DNA from: M55B112 sp040880545
GTDB lineage: Bacteria; Bacteroidota; Bacteroidia; Bacteroidales; GCA-2748055
Direction of reading: 5' to 3'
DNA: 64,000 nt
NCBI GenBank assembly: GCA_040880545.1
Contig: JBBDIE010000177.1
Span: 1-64,000, forward strand
Part shown: piece by piece, positions 1 to 9,220 of the stretch
How positions within the stretch are numbered: position 1 is the stretch's first letter
Layout of the letters: every line of letters begins with the position of its first letter
Notes under the pieces: generated by a model
Databases searched by the model: none
Told to the model about the DNA's origin: nothing
What the model saw: the letters and a program-made list of their open reading frames with translations, nothing else
Program-made: the position numbers and the translations under genes

Positions 1-17
1 CATATATGAAGATTTTG

Positions 18-215
18 CCCGCATTGTTTCTTCAACCATTTGTGAAACTCAACACTTATTAATTTGGAGCAAAGCTCGGCTCGACTAGAACAGGCCTCAA
101 TTTCGGTTCGCCGGAATATTCCTCAGGGAATCAGTGGAAGTTCGATACGAAACGGCCGCTCCATTAATGCTTTACTGGGGTTTTAATAAATCTTGAAGGA
201 ATATGCGGGTTTTTT
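18..215 (+). ncRNA. ssrS: 6S RNA candidate
   Basis: The stretch folds into one long, interrupted hairpin. Bases 18-24 pair perfectly with 203-209, and 27-35 pair with 193-201 (one G-U). A large open loop follows (36-57 opposite 169-192). Then 58-63 pair with 163-168 and 66-70 with 158-162. Two terminal hairpins cap it: 101-106/111-116 with a UUCG loop, and 118-122/127-131. The closing stem runs straight into six T (210-215), as in an intrinsic terminator. A closing stem, a large central bubble and an apical arm are the architecture of 6S RNA, which binds RNA polymerase holoenzyme by mimicking an open promoter. Family identity is inferred from fold and position before rny; no covariance search was possible. 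Its promoter would lie at or left of the window edge. Confidence 0.62.
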
Positions 216-236
216 ATGTTTAAAAATTGAAAAACT

Positions 237-1811
237 ATGGAACTGTTGATAACACAGATGATCCTACAAGTTCCTGTGACTGGTTGTATAATTGCGGCTG
301 GAGGTGGACTCCTTGCAGGAGGCTTTGCTGCATACCTGGTAACCCAGGCTTCCATTAAAAGGAAAGGTAACAGGATTATCGTTGACGCAGAGCAGGAGGC
401 TGAAATGATTAAGCAGCGGAAAATGCTCCAGGCAAAGGAGAAATTTCTGCAATTAAAAGCAGATCATGAAAAAATGATCAATGAGAAAGACGGCAGATTA
501 TCCCAAAGAGAAAACGGGATCAAGCAAAAAGAATATGCACTCTCTCAACGATCTGAAGACCTGCAGGACAAACAAAAGGAACAGGATGCAATACGGGAAA
601 ACCTTACGGTTCAATTAGAACTGGTTGAACGCAGGAAGGAGGACCTTGAAAAGTCGCACAGGCAACAGGTGGAACAACTGGAAACAATTTCCGGGTTGTC
701 TGCCGAAGAAGCAAAACTGCAGCTTGTAGAATCTCTTAAAGAGGAGGCCAGGACCGATGCCATGTCGTTCATAAATGAGATCATGGATGAGGCTAAAATG
801 ACTGCCAGCCAGGAGGCTAAAAAGGTGGTTATACAAACAATCCAACGTGTGGCCGCTGAAAATACCATCGAAAATTCCGTAACCGTGTTCCATATTGATT
901 CTGACGAAATGAAAGGACGGATCATTGGAAGGGAAGGCAGAAATATCAGGGCTCTTGAGTCTGCAACCGGTGTGGAGGTTATTGTTGACGACACTCCGGA
1001 GGCAATTATCCTTTCAGCATTCGACCCTGTTCGCAGGGAAATTGCCCGTCTGGCTTTGCACCAGCTTGTGACAGATGGAAGGATTCATCCCGCACGGATT
1101 GAAGAGGTGGTTGAAAAAACAAAGAAACAGATCGAAGAAGAGCTGGTGGAGACAGGGAAAAGAACTGCCATTGACCTGGGTATTCATGGCTTGCATCCCG
1201 AGTTAATCAGAATGATCGGGAAAATGAAATATCGATCATCCTACGGGCAGAACCTTTTGCAACACTCAAGGGAGGTGGCTAATCTCTGCGCCATTATGGC
1301 TTCTGAACTTGGACTGAATGCAAAAGTGGCCCGAAGAGCAGGCCTTCTGCATGACATAGGTAAGGTCCCCGATGATGAACCTGAATTGCCACACGCAATT
1401 TATGGCATGAAACTGGCCGAGAAATTTAAAGAAAAACCCGAGGTGGTCAATGCCATCGGTGCACACCATGATGAAACGGAGATGACCACCCTGATTGCTC
1501 CCATCGTACAGGTGTGTGATGCTATCTCAGGAGCCAGGCCCGGGGCCAGGAGAGAGGTGGTTGAATCGTATATTAAAAGATTGAAAGAGTTGGAAGCAAT
1601 GGCGCTTTCGTACCCGGGTGTTATGAAAACTTACGCAATCCAGGCCGGACGCGAACTAAGGGTGATTGTGGGAAGTGAAAAGGTAACCGACAAAGATGCA
1701 GAAAAACTCTCCTATGACATTGCCAGAAAAATCCAGGATGAGATGACCTATCCGGGACAGGTAAAAATAACTGTCATAAGGGAAACCCGGGCAGTCAATT
1801 ATGCGAAGTGA
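237..1811 (+). CDS. rny: Ribonuclease Y
   Basis: RNase Y is a membrane-anchored endoribonuclease that starts mRNA decay. The 524-residue protein has the full family order: one N-terminal membrane segment (about 12-35), a long charged coiled coil (about 40-200), a KH RNA-binding domain with the [11 protein letters not shown] loop near 232, and an HD metal-dependent phosphohydrolase domain with HDIGK near 371 and a downstream HHDE motif. Length matches the usual 510-530 residues. The ATG at 237 lies only 22 bases after the T-run that ends the 6S-like RNA, so transcription probably comes by read-through or from a promoter close to that point. A strong terminator follows (1830-1866). Confidence 0.96.
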   Translation: MELLITQMILQVPVTGCIIAAGGGLLAGGFAAYLVTQASIKRKGNRIIVDAEQEAEMIKQRKMLQAKEKFLQLKADHEKMINEKDGRLSQRENGIKQKEYALSQRSEDLQDKQKEQDAIRENLTVQLELVERRKEDLEKSHRQQVEQLETISGLSAEEAKLQLVESLKEEARTDAMSFINEIMDEAKMTASQEAKKVVIQTIQRVAAENTIENSVTVFHIDSDEMKGRIIGREGRNIRALESATGVEVIVDDTPEAIILSAFDPVRREIARLALHQLVTDGRIHPARIEEVVEKTKKQIEEELVETGKRTAIDLGIHGLHPELIRMIGKMKYRSSYGQNLLQHSREVANLCAIMASELGLNAKVARRAGLLHDIGKVPDDEPELPHAIYGMKLAEKFKEKPEVVNAIGAHHDETEMTTLIAPIVQVCDAISGARPGARREVVESYIKRLKELEAMALSYPGVMKTYAIQAGRELRVIVGSEKVTDKDAEKLSYDIARKIQDEMTYPGQVKITVIRETRAVNYAK

Positions 1812-1829
1812 TAAAATTACATGCTAATG

Positions 1830-1866
1830 AAAAGATCTCATGGTCGACCTGTGAGATCTTTTTTTT
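1830..1866 (+). terminator. Intrinsic terminator after rny
   Basis: The arms AAGATCTCA and TGAGATCTT enclose a short loop and are followed by a run of T (1859-1866). It ends the rny transcript before the epimerase gene. Confidence 0.85.
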
Positions 1867-1922
1867 ATCTTCAAGTCATTAATTCATAACAGATCCCCAG
1901 GGATCAGAAAAATATCAGGCTA

Positions 1923-2978
1923 TTGAAAAATGTATTGATCACCGGAACTGCCGGATTTATAGGTTTTCATCTCACCAATAAACTTTTGGCTGAAGGGTAT
2001 GAAGTTGTAGGACTCGATTCTGTCAACGATTATTATGATGTGGATCTGAAATATGATCGTTTGGAAAACGCGGGTATTAAACGTGCTTCCATTGCATACG
2101 GGATACCAGTGCAAAGTTCAAAATATTCTGGTTACCGGTTTGTTCAGTTAAACCTTGAAGACGGGAATCGGATCGCAGAGTTGTTCAGAAACGAGAATTT
2201 CCAGGTGGTCATAAACCTGGCCGCCCAGGCCGGTGTAAGATATAGCCTGTCAAATCCGGAAGCTTATATCAACAGCAATATCACCGGATTCCTGAATATA
2301 CTGGAAGCATGCAGGCACATGACGGTAGAGAACCTCATCTATGCCAGCAGCAGTAGCGTGTACGGACTTAATTCAGATATGCCTTTCTCTGTAAAATCCA
2401 ACGTGGACCACCCGGTTAGTTTGTATGCAGCCAGTAAAAAAAGCAATGAACTAATGGCACATACCTACAGCCATCTGTTTGGGATACCTACTATCGGACT
2501 TCGGTTTTTTACCGTTTATGGTCCATGGGGAAGACCGGATATGGCATTGTTCCTTTTCGCGGATGCCATCCTCAGGGGAAAACCTATTGAGGTTTTCAAT
2601 CATGGTGAGATGCAACGTGACTTCACCTACATTGATGATATTATTACCGGTATCTCAAAAATGATCGACAAACCACCCGTTGCCGATAATAATTGGGATC
2701 CTAAAAATCCTGATCCTTCAGGCTCCTCAGCACCTTACAAAGTGTATAATATTGGCAACAACAACCCGGTGAAGCTTATGGATTTTATAAGTGCGATTGA
2801 ACAATCAACCGGCCGGAAGGCTACCAAAATTATGAAACCTATTCAACCGGGAGATGTGGTAAAAACATGGGCAGATGTGGAGGCTCTTGCAGAAGATTTC
2901 GGATATCGTCCTAATACCCCGATTCAGCAGGGGGTCGATGCATTTGTAACCTGGTTCAGGGAATATTACGGGTTCTGA
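1923..2978 (+). CDS. NAD-dependent epimerase, UDP-glucuronate 4-epimerase-like
   Basis: This is an extended short-chain dehydrogenase/reductase of the sugar-nucleotide epimerase family. The NAD-binding motif GTAGFIG is at residues 8-14, a SSSSVYG stretch supplies the catalytic serine, and YAASK (about 167-171) supplies the Tyr/Lys pair. The N-terminal DSVNDYYDVDLKYDRL stretch and the overall length (351) are typical of UDP-glucuronate 4-epimerases that make UDP-galacturonate for surface polysaccharide; substrate is inferred. The start is TTG: an in-frame TAA lies at 1887-1889 and there is no ATG between it and the conserved N-terminus. Its last 13 bases overlap the convergent SirB1-type gene. 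Confidence 0.85.
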   Translation: MKNVLITGTAGFIGFHLTNKLLAEGYEVVGLDSVNDYYDVDLKYDRLENAGIKRASIAYGIPVQSSKYSGYRFVQLNLEDGNRIAELFRNENFQVVINLAAQAGVRYSLSNPEAYINSNITGFLNILEACRHMTVENLIYASSSSVYGLNSDMPFSVKSNVDHPVSLYAASKKSNELMAHTYSHLFGIPTIGLRFFTVYGPWGRPDMALFLFADAILRGKPIEVFNHGEMQRDFTYIDDIITGISKMIDKPPVADNNWDPKNPDPSGSSAPYKVYNIGNNNPVKLMDFISAIEQSTGRKATKIMKPIQPGDVVKTWADVEALAEDFGYRPNTPIQQGVDAFVTWFREYYGF

Positions 2979-3847
2979 TCCATCCGGCTGTTCTTCATAA
3001 GCCCGATCAGTTCCTCAAGAAAATTTGCTTTGTCGTCCATTCTGGATGCAGCATAGGCAAACCGCAACCCCTCAGTGAGCCGTTCTATGGTTTCAATGTT
3101 TGAACAAGGACGCATATACTCTGGTTTCTTTTCAATTTTTTGCTGCTCCAGGAAATATTCAACCTCAGCCCTTCCCAGAATAGTGCCCTGTGTATATGGG
3201 TTAATATAAAACATGATGCCATCCGGGTCTTCAGTATAATCAGGATCATGGTAACAGAGGAGGAAATTCCTGGGCAGATCCACACAATAAACGGGAAGTT
3301 CCAGCCTGGCCGCTATCTCAGCATAAATTACTGCAAGAGAAACAGGAAGCCCCTTATGTGTATCCAGTACATGATTAATGAAAAATAGTTGTGGCGACTG
3401 AACCCCGCGAATGGAGCGGTTAAAATTATGGACCGAAAAGAGAAAGTGGTTGATTACACGTATCTTTTCCATGGCAGTGAGGTGGTCATTCAGGTCCAGC
3501 CATATTTCAGATTTCAGCAATTCGATCTTACTTTCAATTTCCACATATTCAAGGTCAGGATACTGCGACTTGGCCAGCAGGTATGCGCCGTAAATTAGTT
3601 GATCCCCCCGACAATCGGCCCAGTCTTTCATCCCTTTTTTTATGATTCCACGTTGTATCAGCAAAATCACATTCTCAATGCGCTGCTGGAGGGAGGAATC
3701 TTCTGATAATTCCCAGGTGTTTTCCAGCACTTTAACGGCAGGTTCACCCAGTTGAATAAGCCGTTCCGTAACCGGAACATGTACCGATGAATCGGGATCA
3801 TCCAATAACGATACCAGTGCCTCTATCTCTTCTATGTATTTAATCAT
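2966..3847 (-). CDS. SirB1/transglutaminase-like family protein
   Basis: The 293-residue protein matches the SirB1 N-terminal (transglutaminase-like) family: a helical N-terminal third, then a core around FLFSVHNF, GLPVSLAVIYAEIAARL and YCVDLPRNFLLCY. The biochemical role of this family is not established. It is soluble, without a signal peptide. The ATG overlaps the end of the upstream nucleoside phosphorylase by 8 bases, so the two are translationally coupled. The 3' end overlaps the epimerase gene on the other strand by 13 bases, and no terminator fits between them. Confidence 0.8.
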   Translation of the reverse strand: MIKYIEEIEALVSLLDDPDSSVHVPVTERLIQLGEPAVKVLENTWELSEDSSLQQRIENVILLIQRGIIKKGMKDWADCRGDQLIYGAYLLAKSQYPDLEYVEIESKIELLKSEIWLDLNDHLTAMEKIRVINHFLFSVHNFNRSIRGVQSPQLFFINHVLDTHKGLPVSLAVIYAEIAARLELPVYCVDLPRNFLLCYHDPDYTEDPDGIMFYINPYTQGTILGRAEVEYFLEQQKIEKKPEYMRPCSNIETIERLTEGLRFAYAASRMDDKANFLEELIGLMKNSRMDQNP

Positions 3848-4736
3848 CTGACATTATCCTTTTTAATACACCTTCCAGGAGCTGTTTGATAAAGGGCTCA
3901 TAATCTGTAACGAATTTACCACTAATTCTGTTTGCAAGTGCTATGCATATTGTCAGGGCCTGATGTCCCAGTGTTTTCGAGAGCCCGTACAGGGCCGAAC
4001 CTTCCATCTCGAAATTATTGATGCGGTATCCTTCATGCCTGAAACTTCTCACCCTATCTATATAGCTATCATCATATAATTTCATCCTGAGTGACCTTCC
4101 CTGGGGGGCATAAAAACCGGGCGCTGAAAGGGTTATTCCATAAAACCATGAATCATTCCTTACCTTATTCAGGAGCAATTCCGATGCTTTCACAAAATAG
4201 GGACTGCTGTTGCTTTTGCTCCATTGCATATGCTTATGGAATGCCTCAGCCAAATGGGGCTCAGTAACCTCCTTCATACTTCCATAAAAGTGCATCAGGT
4301 TATCCAGTCCCCCGGCAATTTCTGAGACAATTACACTCCCCGGTTCAATATCCTCATGGAGTGCACCACTTGTACCCAACCTGATAAAATTCAATTGCGT
4401 AAAGTTTGGTTTGACAGTTCTGGTTTCCAGGTCGATGTTCACCAGGGCATCCAATTCATTAATTACAATATCGATGTTATCGGTTCCTATACCGGTGGAG
4501 ATCACTGAGACCCTGCAATTGTTATATGTTCCCGTGTGAGTCACAAATTCACGGTTTTCAATACGGGTATCCACCGTGTCAAAAAAAGAGGACATCAAAC
4601 TAACCCGGCCGGGATCTCCCACAAGAAATATGGTTTTTCCAATATCCCCGGGCTTCAGATGTAGATGATAAATTTCGGAATCAGGCGTCAGCACCAATTC
4701 TGATCCCGGTATGGGTCGGTTTTCCATTTGAATCAT
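3840..4736 (-). CDS. Nucleoside phosphorylase (uridine phosphorylase-like)
   Basis: This enzyme of the PNP/UDP phosphorylase superfamily cleaves a nucleoside with phosphate to a free base and ribose-1-phosphate in salvage. Visible signatures are the phosphate-binding GDPGR motif near residue 41, STGIGTDNIDIVINEL, RLGTSGAL, and NFEMEGSALYGLS, which carries the ribose-binding Met-Glu pair. Length (298) fits the family; preference for uridine is inferred. It heads a two-gene operon with the SirB1-type protein. Just upstream, a TAATTTTG element (4747-4754 on this strand) could be the -7 box. Confidence 0.87.
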   Translation of the reverse strand: MIQMENRPIPGSELVLTPDSEIYHLHLKPGDIGKTIFLVGDPGRVSLMSSFFDTVDTRIENREFVTHTGTYNNCRVSVISTGIGTDNIDIVINELDALVNIDLETRTVKPNFTQLNFIRLGTSGALHEDIEPGSVIVSEIAGGLDNLMHFYGSMKEVTEPHLAEAFHKHMQWSKSNSSPYFVKASELLLNKVRNDSWFYGITLSAPGFYAPQGRSLRMKLYDDSYIDRVRSFRHEGYRINNFEMEGSALYGLSKTLGHQALTICIALANRISGKFVTDYEPFIKQLLEGVLKRIMSDD

Positions 4737-4746
4737 AGTTTGGTAA

Positions 4747-4765
4747 CAAAATTAGTGTAATTTTG
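4747..4765. promoter_or_regulatory. Palindrome made of two divergent -7 boxes
   Basis: CAAAATTA-GTG-TAATTTTG is a perfect 8-bp inverted repeat in the 110-bp divergent gap. Each arm is an exact TAnnTTTG -7 element, one for each direction: nucleoside phosphorylase to the left, SPFH protein to the right. A -33 box at the preferred 19-bp spacing was not found on either side, so the promoter role is tentative. It could equally be an operator. Confidence 0.45.
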
Positions 4766-4846
4766 TGGTTGCCGGGAACTGTTTATAAACAATTGAATTT
4801 ATATTTCCAAAAACGGCAGTATACTTATATATAAATTTTTACAATT

Positions 4847-5662
4847 ATGAAAAAAAGAACGCAGGTATCGATCATTACAGTTGCAGTGATTGGTATTTTA
4901 TTAATGATTTTTGGCAGCCAGATGTTCTATGTTTTAAAACCGGGAGAAAGAGGAGTCGTTTTTAAGAAATTCGGTGGTGGACTTGATAAAGAAAATATTT
5001 TTACACCCGGATTTCATGTGCTTGCTCCCTGGAACGACATGATTAAATACGATGTTCGTGAGCAAAAAAGCGAGGAGACAATGGACGTACTTGATAAAGG
5101 CGGATTATCAATCAATGTGGATATTACCGTGATATTTAACCCTATGCATAATGCCATTGGATTTCTCCATGAAAATATTGGTACTGATTATGTAACGGTG
5201 ATGGTTGTACCTAATGTGCGGTCGTCGGTTCGCGCAGTAACAGGAAGATATACTGCAGAGGAAATATATTCCACGAAAAGAAACGAAGTGGAAACTGCCA
5301 TTATTGAATCCACCAGAAAGGCTCTTGCGGCTAAAAATATTGATATGAAAGACCTGTTGATCCGTTCAATTATTTTGCCTGAAAAGATTAAATCCGCCAT
5401 TGAAACTAAATTGCAACAGCAGCAGGAAGCACTGGCATATCAGTTCAGACTCGACAGGGAAAGAAGTGAAGCCGAACGTCGTCGAATTGAAGCACAGGGA
5501 ATTGCAGACTACAACAGACTGATCAGCGCCTCACTTACCACGAATATTCTGAAGCAGAAAGGTATTGATGCTACACTGGAACTGGCCAAATCTGCCAATG
5601 CCAAAGTTGTGGTCATTGGAAGTGGTGATGATGGTATGCCATTGATCCTGGGTGGGAACTAA
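4847..5662 (+). CDS. Prohibitin/SPFH-domain membrane protein
   Basis: An N-terminal membrane anchor (about 8-28) is followed by a prohibitin-type SPFH/PHB domain: YVLKPGERGVVFKKFGGG, GFHVLAPW, and DLLIRSIILPEKIKSAIETK. A charged helical region rich in Glu/Arg (about 185-230) and a short C-terminal tail complete it. Such proteins oligomerise at the inner membrane and scaffold or regulate proteases and membrane domains; the partner is not known here. Length (271) is normal. It is followed 15 bases later by a DUF4293 gene, probably co-transcribed. Confidence 0.88.
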   Translation: MKKRTQVSIITVAVIGILLMIFGSQMFYVLKPGERGVVFKKFGGGLDKENIFTPGFHVLAPWNDMIKYDVREQKSEETMDVLDKGGLSINVDITVIFNPMHNAIGFLHENIGTDYVTVMVVPNVRSSVRAVTGRYTAEEIYSTKRNEVETAIIESTRKALAAKNIDMKDLLIRSIILPEKIKSAIETKLQQQQEALAYQFRLDRERSEAERRRIEAQGIADYNRLISASLTTNILKQKGIDATLELAKSANAKVVVIGSGDDGMPLILGGN

Positions 5663-5677
5663 AAATCTTTTTCAGAC

Positions 5678-6136
5678 ATGTTGCAGCGCAAACAATCATT
5701 GTACCTGTTTGTGGTTTTCATTTTATCAATCCTTCTTTTTACAGGACCGTTGGCTTTTATTACAACGGAAAATGGTGGGTATTACCTGAACCATACCGGT
5801 GTTACAGATCTATCGGGAAATAAACTGGACGTATCTACCTGGCCGCTCACTGTGATGATTTCAATGGCAGTATTACTTTCTTTTCTGACGATCTTTTCCT
5901 ACATGAAACGACCCCGTCAGATGAGATTAACACTGTTTCAGATGTTTTTCAACCTGGGTCTGATTGCGGTTGCATTTTATTATGTGCTGTATGTAATGCA
6001 CAATTATGGTGGAATACAATTTGTTTTTCAATGGCGAGTAGTGATTCCTCCTGTAATGCTGGTATTATTGATCCTGGCATTCCGGGGAATCAGAAAAGAT
6101 GAATTGATGGTGAAAGCTTACGATCGTATTCGTTAA
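5678..6136 (+). CDS. DUF4293 family membrane protein
   Basis: The 152-residue protein begins with MLQRKQSLYLF and has four predicted membrane segments (about 8-26, 58-75, 86-108 and 118-137), with a polar stretch between the first and second. This pattern is the Bacteroidota family DUF4293, whose function is unknown. It lies 15 bases downstream of the SPFH gene and is followed by a strong bidirectional terminator. No catalytic motif is visible. Confidence 0.8.
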   Translation: MLQRKQSLYLFVVFILSILLFTGPLAFITTENGGYYLNHTGVTDLSGNKLDVSTWPLTVMISMAVLLSFLTIFSYMKRPRQMRLTLFQMFFNLGLIAVAFYYVLYVMHNYGGIQFVFQWRVVIPPVMLVLLILAFRGIRKDELMVKAYDRIR

Positions 6137-6202
6137 ATCGAATGCCCGGGATTGTTCTGTTCAACTGTCAGCAGAAAAGTTCTGGCAAAAACAATACTAT
6201 TT

Positions 6203-6240
6203 AAAAATGCGCTTGGTACAGGACCAAGCGCATTTTTTTT
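6203..6240. terminator. Bidirectional terminator between DUF4293 and pyrI
   Basis: AAATGCGCTTGGT and ACCAAGCGCATTT form a 13-bp stem with a five-base loop. T-rich on the right and A-rich on the left, it can end both convergent transcripts. It abuts the pyrI stop codon. Confidence 0.88.
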
Positions 6241-6694
6241 AATTCATATCCAGGTTCTCTCTTGTTGTAACCTTTTCGCAATAATGACATTTCAGTCGCA
6301 AAACGTCCTTGGACAAAACGGTGAACCGGGTAACCACCATTTCATTATTAGTAATACATTTTGGATTTACACATTTAAGAATACCCTGTACTTTATCCGG
6401 AATTTCAACCTTTACCTTCTCCACAACCTCGTATTCTCTGATTATATTGAGTTTTGCCGTGGGGGCCACCAGCGCGATCTTGTTGATCTCTTCTGTACTG
6501 AAAAAGACATCTGATACCTTGATTATACCCTTTTTCCCGAGTTTTTTACTCTCCAGGCTGTTACCAAATGTTATCAGTGTATTGAGCTTGTCTAATCCGA
6601 GTATCGAAATAACCTTAAAAAGGCTTCCTGATGGGATATGATCGATTACTGTTCCCTCTTTAATTGCTGTTACTATGAGCTGCTTATCTTTCAT
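6239..6694 (-). CDS. pyrI: Aspartate carbamoyltransferase regulatory chain
   Basis: This is the zinc-containing regulatory subunit that lets nucleotides modulate aspartate transcarbamylase. The N-terminal allosteric domain carries [12 protein letters not shown] and the C-terminal zinc domain has Cys 108, 113, 136 and 139 (CVNPKC and CHYC), all four ligands present. Length (151) equals the family norm. It starts 8 bases after pyrB, so the two are one operon, and the shared terminator lies at its stop codon. Presence of PyrI implies an allosterically controlled dodecameric enzyme. Confidence 0.96.
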   Translation of the reverse strand: MKDKQLIVTAIKEGTVIDHIPSGSLFKVISILGLDKLNTLITFGNSLESKKLGKKGIIKVSDVFFSTEEINKIALVAPTAKLNIIREYEVVEKVKVEIPDKVQGILKCVNPKCITNNEMVVTRFTVLSKDVLRLKCHYCEKVTTRENLDMN

Positions 6695-6702
6695 GGTGCT
6701 TT

Positions 6703-7611
6703 TTATTTTAAACCTAAAATATAAGAGATGATTGCCTGTCGGGTGTATACACCGTTCAGGGCTTGTTGGAAATAATAGGCTTGTGGGGCATCATCCACAT
6801 CCAGGGCTATCTCATTGACCCTTGGAAGCGGATGCAGGATTTTCATATTATCCTTTGCATCCTTCAGCATCGATCGCTGCAGAACAAAGGCATTCTTCAC
6901 CCTTTCATACTCAATTGGATCGGTAAATCTTTCCTGCTGTACCCTGGTCATGTAAATGATATCTGCTTCCTTCAGGTATTCATTGAAATCTCTGCATTCA
7001 ACATATTCCAGCCCTTTGTTATCCAGGTACATTTTGTATTCATCGGGCATTTTTAATTCGTCAGGGGAGATGAAATAGAACCTGGTATTGAATTCCGACA
7101 GGGCCATTAACAGGGAATGTACCGTGCGACCATATTTCAGATCCCCTACCAGAAAGATGTTCAGGTTGTCGAGGGTGCCCTGTGTTTTCCATATCGAATA
7201 CATATCGAGCAAAGTTTGTGTGGGATGCTGGTTCGCACCATCGCCCGCGTTTATGATGGGTACTGATGCCACTTCACTGGCAAGCCTGGCTGTGCCCTCA
7301 AGGGGGTGCCGCATGACGATCAGATCACTGTAGCTGCTTACGATTCTTATGGAATCCCGCAGTGTTTCACCCTTGGATGTACTAGTGGCTGACGAATCTG
7401 AAAAACCAACAATTTTCCCGCCCAGTCTGCTAACTGCAGTCTCAAAACTTAACCTTGTTCTCGTTGATGGTTCAAAAAACAGGGTGGCAATCACGTAGTC
7501 TTTAAGAATGTCCTGTGTGGGTTGTTGTTCAAATTCAGAAGCAAGTTCAAGGATCCGTAGATATTCCTCTTTTGAAAAGTCATTGATGGAAACTAAGCTT
7601 TTGTTTTTCAT
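6703..7611 (-). CDS. pyrB: Aspartate carbamoyltransferase catalytic chain
   Basis: It catalyses carbamoyl phosphate + aspartate to N-carbamoyl aspartate, the committed step of pyrimidine synthesis. The carbamoyl-phosphate loop STRTR is at 49-53, the mobile Ser/Lys loop is in [11 protein letters not shown] near 74-84, the [10 protein letters not shown] stretch at 102-111, and HPTQ at 129-132. Length is 302. It is the first gene of pyrBI. The 65-bp upstream region holds a perfect 17-bp palindrome (7619-7635) touching a TATATTTA -7-like element. Confidence 0.97.
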   Translation of the reverse strand: MKNKSLVSINDFSKEEYLRILELASEFEQQPTQDILKDYVIATLFFEPSTRTRLSFETAVSRLGGKIVGFSDSSATSTSKGETLRDSIRIVSSYSDLIVMRHPLEGTARLASEVASVPIINAGDGANQHPTQTLLDMYSIWKTQGTLDNLNIFLVGDLKYGRTVHSLLMALSEFNTRFYFISPDELKMPDEYKMYLDNKGLEYVECRDFNEYLKEADIIYMTRVQQERFTDPIEYERVKNAFVLQRSMLKDAKDNMKILHPLPRVNEIALDVDDAPQAYYFQQALNGVYTRQAIISYILGLK

Positions 7612-7618
7612 TTATTAG

Positions 7619-7635
7619 ATATTTACTGTAAATAT
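7619..7635. promoter_or_regulatory. Palindrome at the pyrB promoter
   Basis: ATATTTACTGTAAATAT is a perfect inverted repeat 8 bases upstream of the pyrB start codon. It overlaps, on the minus strand, the TATATTTA sequence that resembles a -7 box. This is the place of a repressor operator, but no regulator is known from the window. Confidence 0.4.
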
Positions 7636-7676
7636 AGTATGGAGAATACTTCGATTTTACGATGTTGATAATATAA

Positions 7677-8285
7677 TTATATGTTTTCTAGCTTGTCCGC
7701 CTTAAATCCTTCAATCAGTTCCAGTTTCCTGACAACAGTTTTCTCCTTAGATAATTCCACTGCCATCTTCATGCTGCATGAAATTTCAAATTGCTGATCA
7801 TATGTTTCAACCCTGTATACTTTTATGATCTTCATCACATCATTCATAACCGGGTAAGGAAAATGTACGCTGTAGGTTACCATTATCAGTTTTTTTATAA
7901 TTCTGCTGTTCTGTAATGCAATCTCCGTTGCGGTTCTATAAGCGTTTATCAATCCGCCGACACCAAGCAGTGTTCCTCCGAAATATCTGATTACCACCAC
8001 CAGGATATTGGTTAATCCCAGTTTATCTATCTGGTTCAAAATAGGCTTGCCAGCACTGTTGGCAGGTTCTCCGTCATCATTAGCCCTTGCTGTTGGTATA
8101 TTCGTTCCGGTTTTCCATGCATAACAATGATGTCGAGCATCATGATATTTTTTCCAGAGCTCTTCCAAGATGGATTTAATCTCAGACTCATTCTCTACCG
8201 GCCAGGCAAAAGCCATGAATTTGCTTCCCCTGTCCTTATAAAAACCTTCGGATGGTTCCGCTATGGTATGAAATGAAGTTTTCAT
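7677..8285 (-). CDS. YigZ/IMPACT (UPF0029) family protein
   Basis: The 202-residue protein carries the UPF0029 signature: KYHDARHHCYAWK, then RANDDGEPANSAGKPIL, and VIRYFGGTLLGVGGLINAYR. A C-terminal alpha/beta ferredoxin-like domain (DUF1949 type) follows. YigZ/IMPACT proteins contact nucleic acids or ribosomes in other organisms, but the bacterial role is unclear. The ATG lies 3 bases beyond the stop of the upstream DMT transporter, which points to co-transcription. Confidence 0.86.
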   Translation of the reverse strand: MKTSFHTIAEPSEGFYKDRGSKFMAFAWPVENESEIKSILEELWKKYHDARHHCYAWKTGTNIPTARANDDGEPANSAGKPILNQIDKLGLTNILVVVIRYFGGTLLGVGGLINAYRTATEIALQNSRIIKKLIMVTYSVHFPYPVMNDVMKIIKVYRVETYDQQFEISCSMKMAVELSKEKTVVRKLELIEGFKADKLENI

Positions 8286-8288
8286 TTT

Positions 8289-9170
8289 TCATGCAAGTGT
8301 AAATAAGATGATAGCAATAACAGACACTGCGATTCCTATCTTGTTAAGGAATGCTGGTTTTTCCCTGAATATAACCAGACCCGCCAACACACTTAAAGTT
8401 ACAATGCCAATATTATTAGCTCCGAATACTACCGAACTATCCATGCTGACACCCGCCTTATTCACGTAATTCAAAGCAGATACCATCATAAATATTGAAC
8501 CGAAATTTACGATACCCAATAATAATCCCCATTCCCAGACCGCCGATTTTCTGAATTCACTTAATCCCTGTTTCCTGAATGGCAGTATAATCAAACCTGT
8601 TATAAGTGACATGGCAAATAATACCGCACTGAACAGGGCCGTATCCGCATTGTCCACATGGGCATGCTGTGCATATTTAACCAGTGAATCCACCACCCCC
8701 ATACCAATGAAAAGCAAAAGAGGCACCAACATCCGTCTCCTTTTCTCAACCGATGTACCCGGTTCATAGACGGTCATTAACACACCGGAAAGTGCGGCAA
8801 ATATGGCAATAGCTTTCAATAAAGTGAGTTTATCGGTAGAGTCAATGACCATGGAGAATGCAATGGGGAATACCACCGACATTTTACTTGCCACTGTGGT
8901 AATTGATATCCCAGCTTCCCCGGACGATTTGGCAATGACGAAAAACATCACGATAAACAGTACGCCAATCAGTATGGAAATAGGAGCCCATGAGTTGTTC
9001 ACAATGGATATAATCTCAATTCTTTCAAAATTAATCAGAAACCCCAGCGAGGATCCCAGAAAATAATTGATCAGAATAACAGGAAAGGAGGGGAGATTTT
9101 TCTGATCAAGGAATTTAAATACCAGGAATATTCCGGTGGATGAGAGAATACATAAGATCAGGTAAATCAT
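8289..9170 (-). CDS. EamA/DMT-type membrane transporter
   Basis: The 293-residue hydrophobic protein has about ten membrane segments and internal duplication, as in the drug/metabolite transporter superfamily. Segments such as SSTGIFLVFKFLD near the start and SSVVFGANNIGIVTLSVLAG near the end are typical of the second repeat. The substrate cannot be read from sequence. It precedes the YigZ gene with a 3-base gap and lies downstream of the dnaA terminator, so it is likely transcribed separately from dnaA. Confidence 0.78.
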   Translation of the reverse strand: MIYLILCILSSTGIFLVFKFLDQKNLPSFPVILINYFLGSSLGFLINFERIEIISIVNNSWAPISILIGVLFIVMFFVIAKSSGEAGISITTVASKMSVVFPIAFSMVIDSTDKLTLLKAIAIFAALSGVLMTVYEPGTSVEKRRRMLVPLLLFIGMGVVDSLVKYAQHAHVDNADTALFSAVLFAMSLITGLIILPFRKQGLSEFRKSAVWEWGLLLGIVNFGSIFMMVSALNYVNKAGVSMDSSVVFGANNIGIVTLSVLAGLVIFREKPAFLNKIGIAVSVIAIILFTLA

Positions 9171-9181
9171 TTTTTCAAACT

Positions 9182-9214
9182 AAAAAAAAACAGGTCCCGA
9201 ATCTGACCTGTTTT
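9182..9214 (-). terminator. Intrinsic terminator after dnaA
   Basis: AAAACAGGTC and GACCTGTTTT form the stem. On the minus strand the hairpin is followed by a long T-run, a good terminator directly downstream of the dnaA stop codon. Confidence 0.85.
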
Positions 9215-9220
9215 CCAATG

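Noticed and set aside
2966..2978. Frameshift or truncation at the epimerase/SirB1 junction
   Set aside because: Both proteins have full family length; a 13-bp convergent overlap is ordinary.
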